This document shows positions 22,145-24,479 of a stretch of DNA of 24,479 nt, one piece after another (positions within the stretch are counted from its first letter, which is position 1; every line of letters starts with the position of its first letter). This DNA is from Firmicutes bacterium ZCTH02-B6 (GTDB lineage Bacteria; Bacillota; Limnochordia; Limnochordales; ZCTH02-B6). The notes beneath the pieces are model-generated. The model did no database searches. It was given only the letters and a program-made list of their open reading frames with translations, and had not been told where the DNA came from. Position numbers and translations under genes: made by a program. The DNA is taken from NCBI GenBank assembly GCA_002159155.1, contig LZRQ01000036.1, forward strand, positions 1 to 24,479, given 5' to 3'.

Positions 22145-22210
22145 TGTAAGGTGGGTGGCGGTAGCTGTAAGGAGAGTCAATGGCAGGCCCTCGGGCCGAC
22201 GGGCTACACT
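22145..22210 (+). promoter_or_regulatory. candidate regulated promoter of the ABC pair
   Basis: TGTAAGG occurs at 22145-22151 and 22166-22172, start-to-start 21 bp, i.e. two helical turns. Ten bp further on lies a weak -35 TGGCAG (22181-22186), 18 bp and TACACT (22205-22210). This layout fits activation by an OmpR-type regulator, presumably the one encoded at 20256. The predicted start near 22217 lies 31 nt before ATG22248. Confidence 0.55.
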
Positions 22211-22247
22211 GGGGCTGCACCACGCGGACAGAGGAGGGGACAGCCCA

Positions 22248-22998
<751 letters not shown>

Positions 22999-23024
<26 letters not shown>

Positions 23025-24384
23025 GAATGTCTGGCGCAGCCGCGGTCGCTACCTGGCTTACCTGGGCAGCGCCGCCTTTTCGGTGGCCATCTACTTCCTT
23101 TACGCCGCTCTTACCCATCATCCGGCGCTCAGGGGCGGGTTTCCGGGCGCGGAGTTTGTTCCCGAGGTGGCCAACGCCGCCGCCTTTGTGATCGCCGTTT
23201 TCACGCTCCTTTTCCTCCTTTATTCTGGAGCCGCGTTCGTCCGGTACCGGATGAAGGAGTTCGGTCTGTTGACGCTGTTGGGGTTCAGCCGCGGCCAGCT
23301 GGTGCGCATGATCCTGTGGGAAAATCTGGTCGTGGCGGCGACGGCGTTGGCAGTGGGTTTGGGCGCTGGGTTGCTGTTCCTTAAGCTCTTCTTCATGGCT
23401 ATTAGCGCTGTGTTGCACCTGCCGCAGGAGCTGCCGCTTTATGCGGGGACTCCTGTCTGGACCAAGACGCTGGCTGTTTTCGGCGCGTTTTTTGCGGTTG
23501 TTTCGCTGCTCGGGCTGCGGGAGGTGCTGCGGCGCAGCGTGATCCAGCTCATCCAGGCCCGGAGGCAGCCCAAGGAGTCGCCGAGATTTAGTTTCCTTAA
23601 GGCGGCGGCGGGTTTGTGCCTCGTCGTCGCGGGATACGCATGGGCCAGTGCACCGTCGCCCAACGCCGTCATCGCGGGCGTCGTGCCGGTGACGGTCATC
23701 GTATCGATCGGCACGTACCTCCTGTTCCGGGAAGGATTCATCGCTGCCTTGACCGGGCTCCGGAGGCGGGAGCAGCTGTACATGCGTCCGAAGCCATTCC
23801 TTGTGGTGAGCCAGCTCCTGTTTAAGCTCCAGGACAATTACCGGGTCCTGTCCGCGGTATCGCTTTTGATTGCCGTTATCCTGAGCGCCGTGGGGACCAT
23901 CTACTCGCTGTACGTGGTGGTGGCCGAGGACGCGCTGAACGCCAATCCGCATCCTATTCAGTTGACCGTCGGGCCGGGCGATCCCGCTGCGTCCGCGGTG
24001 CGGGCCGCACTGGAGCGGCATGGCGTCTCAGACCTGAGGGAGGTCGCCGCGACGCTGCTCAAGGCGTCCGTGGACAACAAGGCGATGTATGTCGTGGCCA
24101 ATTCCGTTTATCGCTCCCTGCAGCGCCCCCAGGGCGAGCCGGCGGCTCTCGCCGGGCCCCACGAGGCGATCGTGGTATATCCCTTTGGACAGCGCACGCC
24201 GGCTCCGCAAGTCCGGGCGGAAGCCGTGCTGTCAGTGGGGGGCGAAACGCTGGCTGTGAGTATTGTGCCTGACCTTTCCGGGCGACTGATCAATGGGGCC
24301 ATCGGCTTGACTCCGGTTGCCGTGGTGGACGACGCGGTCTACGCGAAGCTGGCGCGTTGGCCCCCGATCTTTGGACAGTTATAG
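22999..24384 (+). pseudogene. BceB-type ABC permease truncated by an IS3-family insertion
   Basis: The start NLRRLAFKNVWRSRGRYLAYL is a typical BceB/FtsX N-terminus. Seven membrane helices are visible (about 19-37, 59-79, 108-136, 156-175, 203-217, 222-244, 284-307), followed by part of the large external loop that carries ligand sensing. Native coding stops after about 453 codons at 24357; the last 8 residues (WPPIFGQL) and the stop come from the inserted element. BceB proteins are usually near 650 residues, so the rest of the loop and the last three helices are missing. GTG22999 is chosen for its GGGGGTGA site; GTG22990 is possible. The protein is probably non-functional, which would leave the ATPase and kinase without a partner. 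Confidence 0.85.
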
Positions 24385-24479
24385 CTTGATCGGGGTAGGA
24401 GTCACCGTTTTTCTCAGGATCGCTTCGTGATACTCCTTCGGAGTCCGGTATCCCAGGGAACTATGGATTCGCCGGTTGT
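24358..24479 (-). mobile_element. IS3-family insertion sequence, terminal part
   Basis: The element begins with TGGCCCCCGATCTTTGGACA (24358-24377), which has the 5'-TG and CCCC...TTTGGACA character of IS3-family ends. The transposase stop lies at once inside this end. The other end and the target duplication are outside the window. Confidence 0.8.
24379..24479 (-). CDS. IS3-family transposase OrfB, C-terminal fragment
   Basis: The last 32 codons are visible, running off the right edge. They contain RRIHSSLGYRTPKEYHEA, the conserved C-terminal box of IS3-type DDE transposases (integrase core, rve_3 region), then a short tail ending IKL and a TAA at 24381-24379. The catalytic DDE residues lie outside the window. 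Its end overlaps the chimeric stop of the truncated permease (24382-24384) on the other strand. Confidence 0.9.
   Translation of the reverse strand, partial: NRRIHSSLGYRTPKEYHEAILRKTVTPTPIKL

Overview
The window comes from a high-GC bacterium whose gene content looks like Bacillota (Firmicutes): a Bce-type bacitracin-module two-component/ABC cluster, a PhoPR-type system with Bacillus-style 11-bp Pho repeats, a YetF/DUF421 gene, and strong Shine-Dalgarno sites (AGGAGG) before GTG, TTG and ATG starts. It also encodes a probable outer-membrane beta-barrel protein, an outer-membrane lipoprotein-sorting-like protein and a PstS without a lipobox cysteine. Together these point to a diderm, high-GC Firmicute; Limnochordia is my best guess, but this is inference and no taxonomic search was possible.

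Layout. 1-557: gene-free DNA with repeats, ending against the 3' half of a tRNA-Val(CAC) (558-607). I read this as the edge of an integrated element lying to the left, with the tRNA's own terminator still downstream. 665-3544 (+): a folate cyclo-ligase-like/Mug uracil-DNA glycosylase fusion behind a promoter that suggests a leaderless mRNA, then a glyoxalase-fold (VOC) protein and a VOC-methyltransferase fusion. 3572-8975 (+): a winged-helix regulator, then an RND/MMPL transporter, a LolA-like exported protein and an outer-membrane barrel, probably one envelope lipid-trafficking unit. 9123-12540 (-): a PAS-GGDEF-EAL protein, a stand-alone carboxypeptidase-regulatory-like domain and a thiolase. 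12626-18797 (-): phosphate regulon phoP-phoR-[Pho box]-pstS-pstC-pstA-pstB, without phoU in the window. 18907-19127 (-): tRNA-Thr(CGT) and tRNA-Gly(CCC) with a clear promoter. 19166-20149 (+): a small acidic protein of unknown function and a DUF421 membrane protein. 20256-24357 (+): Bce-like regulator, kinase, ATPase and permease; the permease is cut by an IS3-family element whose end occupies 24358-24479.

How the parts work together. PhoR/PhoP should control pstSCAB through five phased repeats at 16715-16763. The Bce-like regulator probably acts on a promoter between the kinase and ATPase genes through two direct repeats 21 bp apart, but the permease that would do the sensing is truncated. 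The most distinctive system is the regulator + RND pump + LolA-like protein + OM barrel cluster, which would form an inner-to-outer-membrane route in a Firmicutes-type cell.
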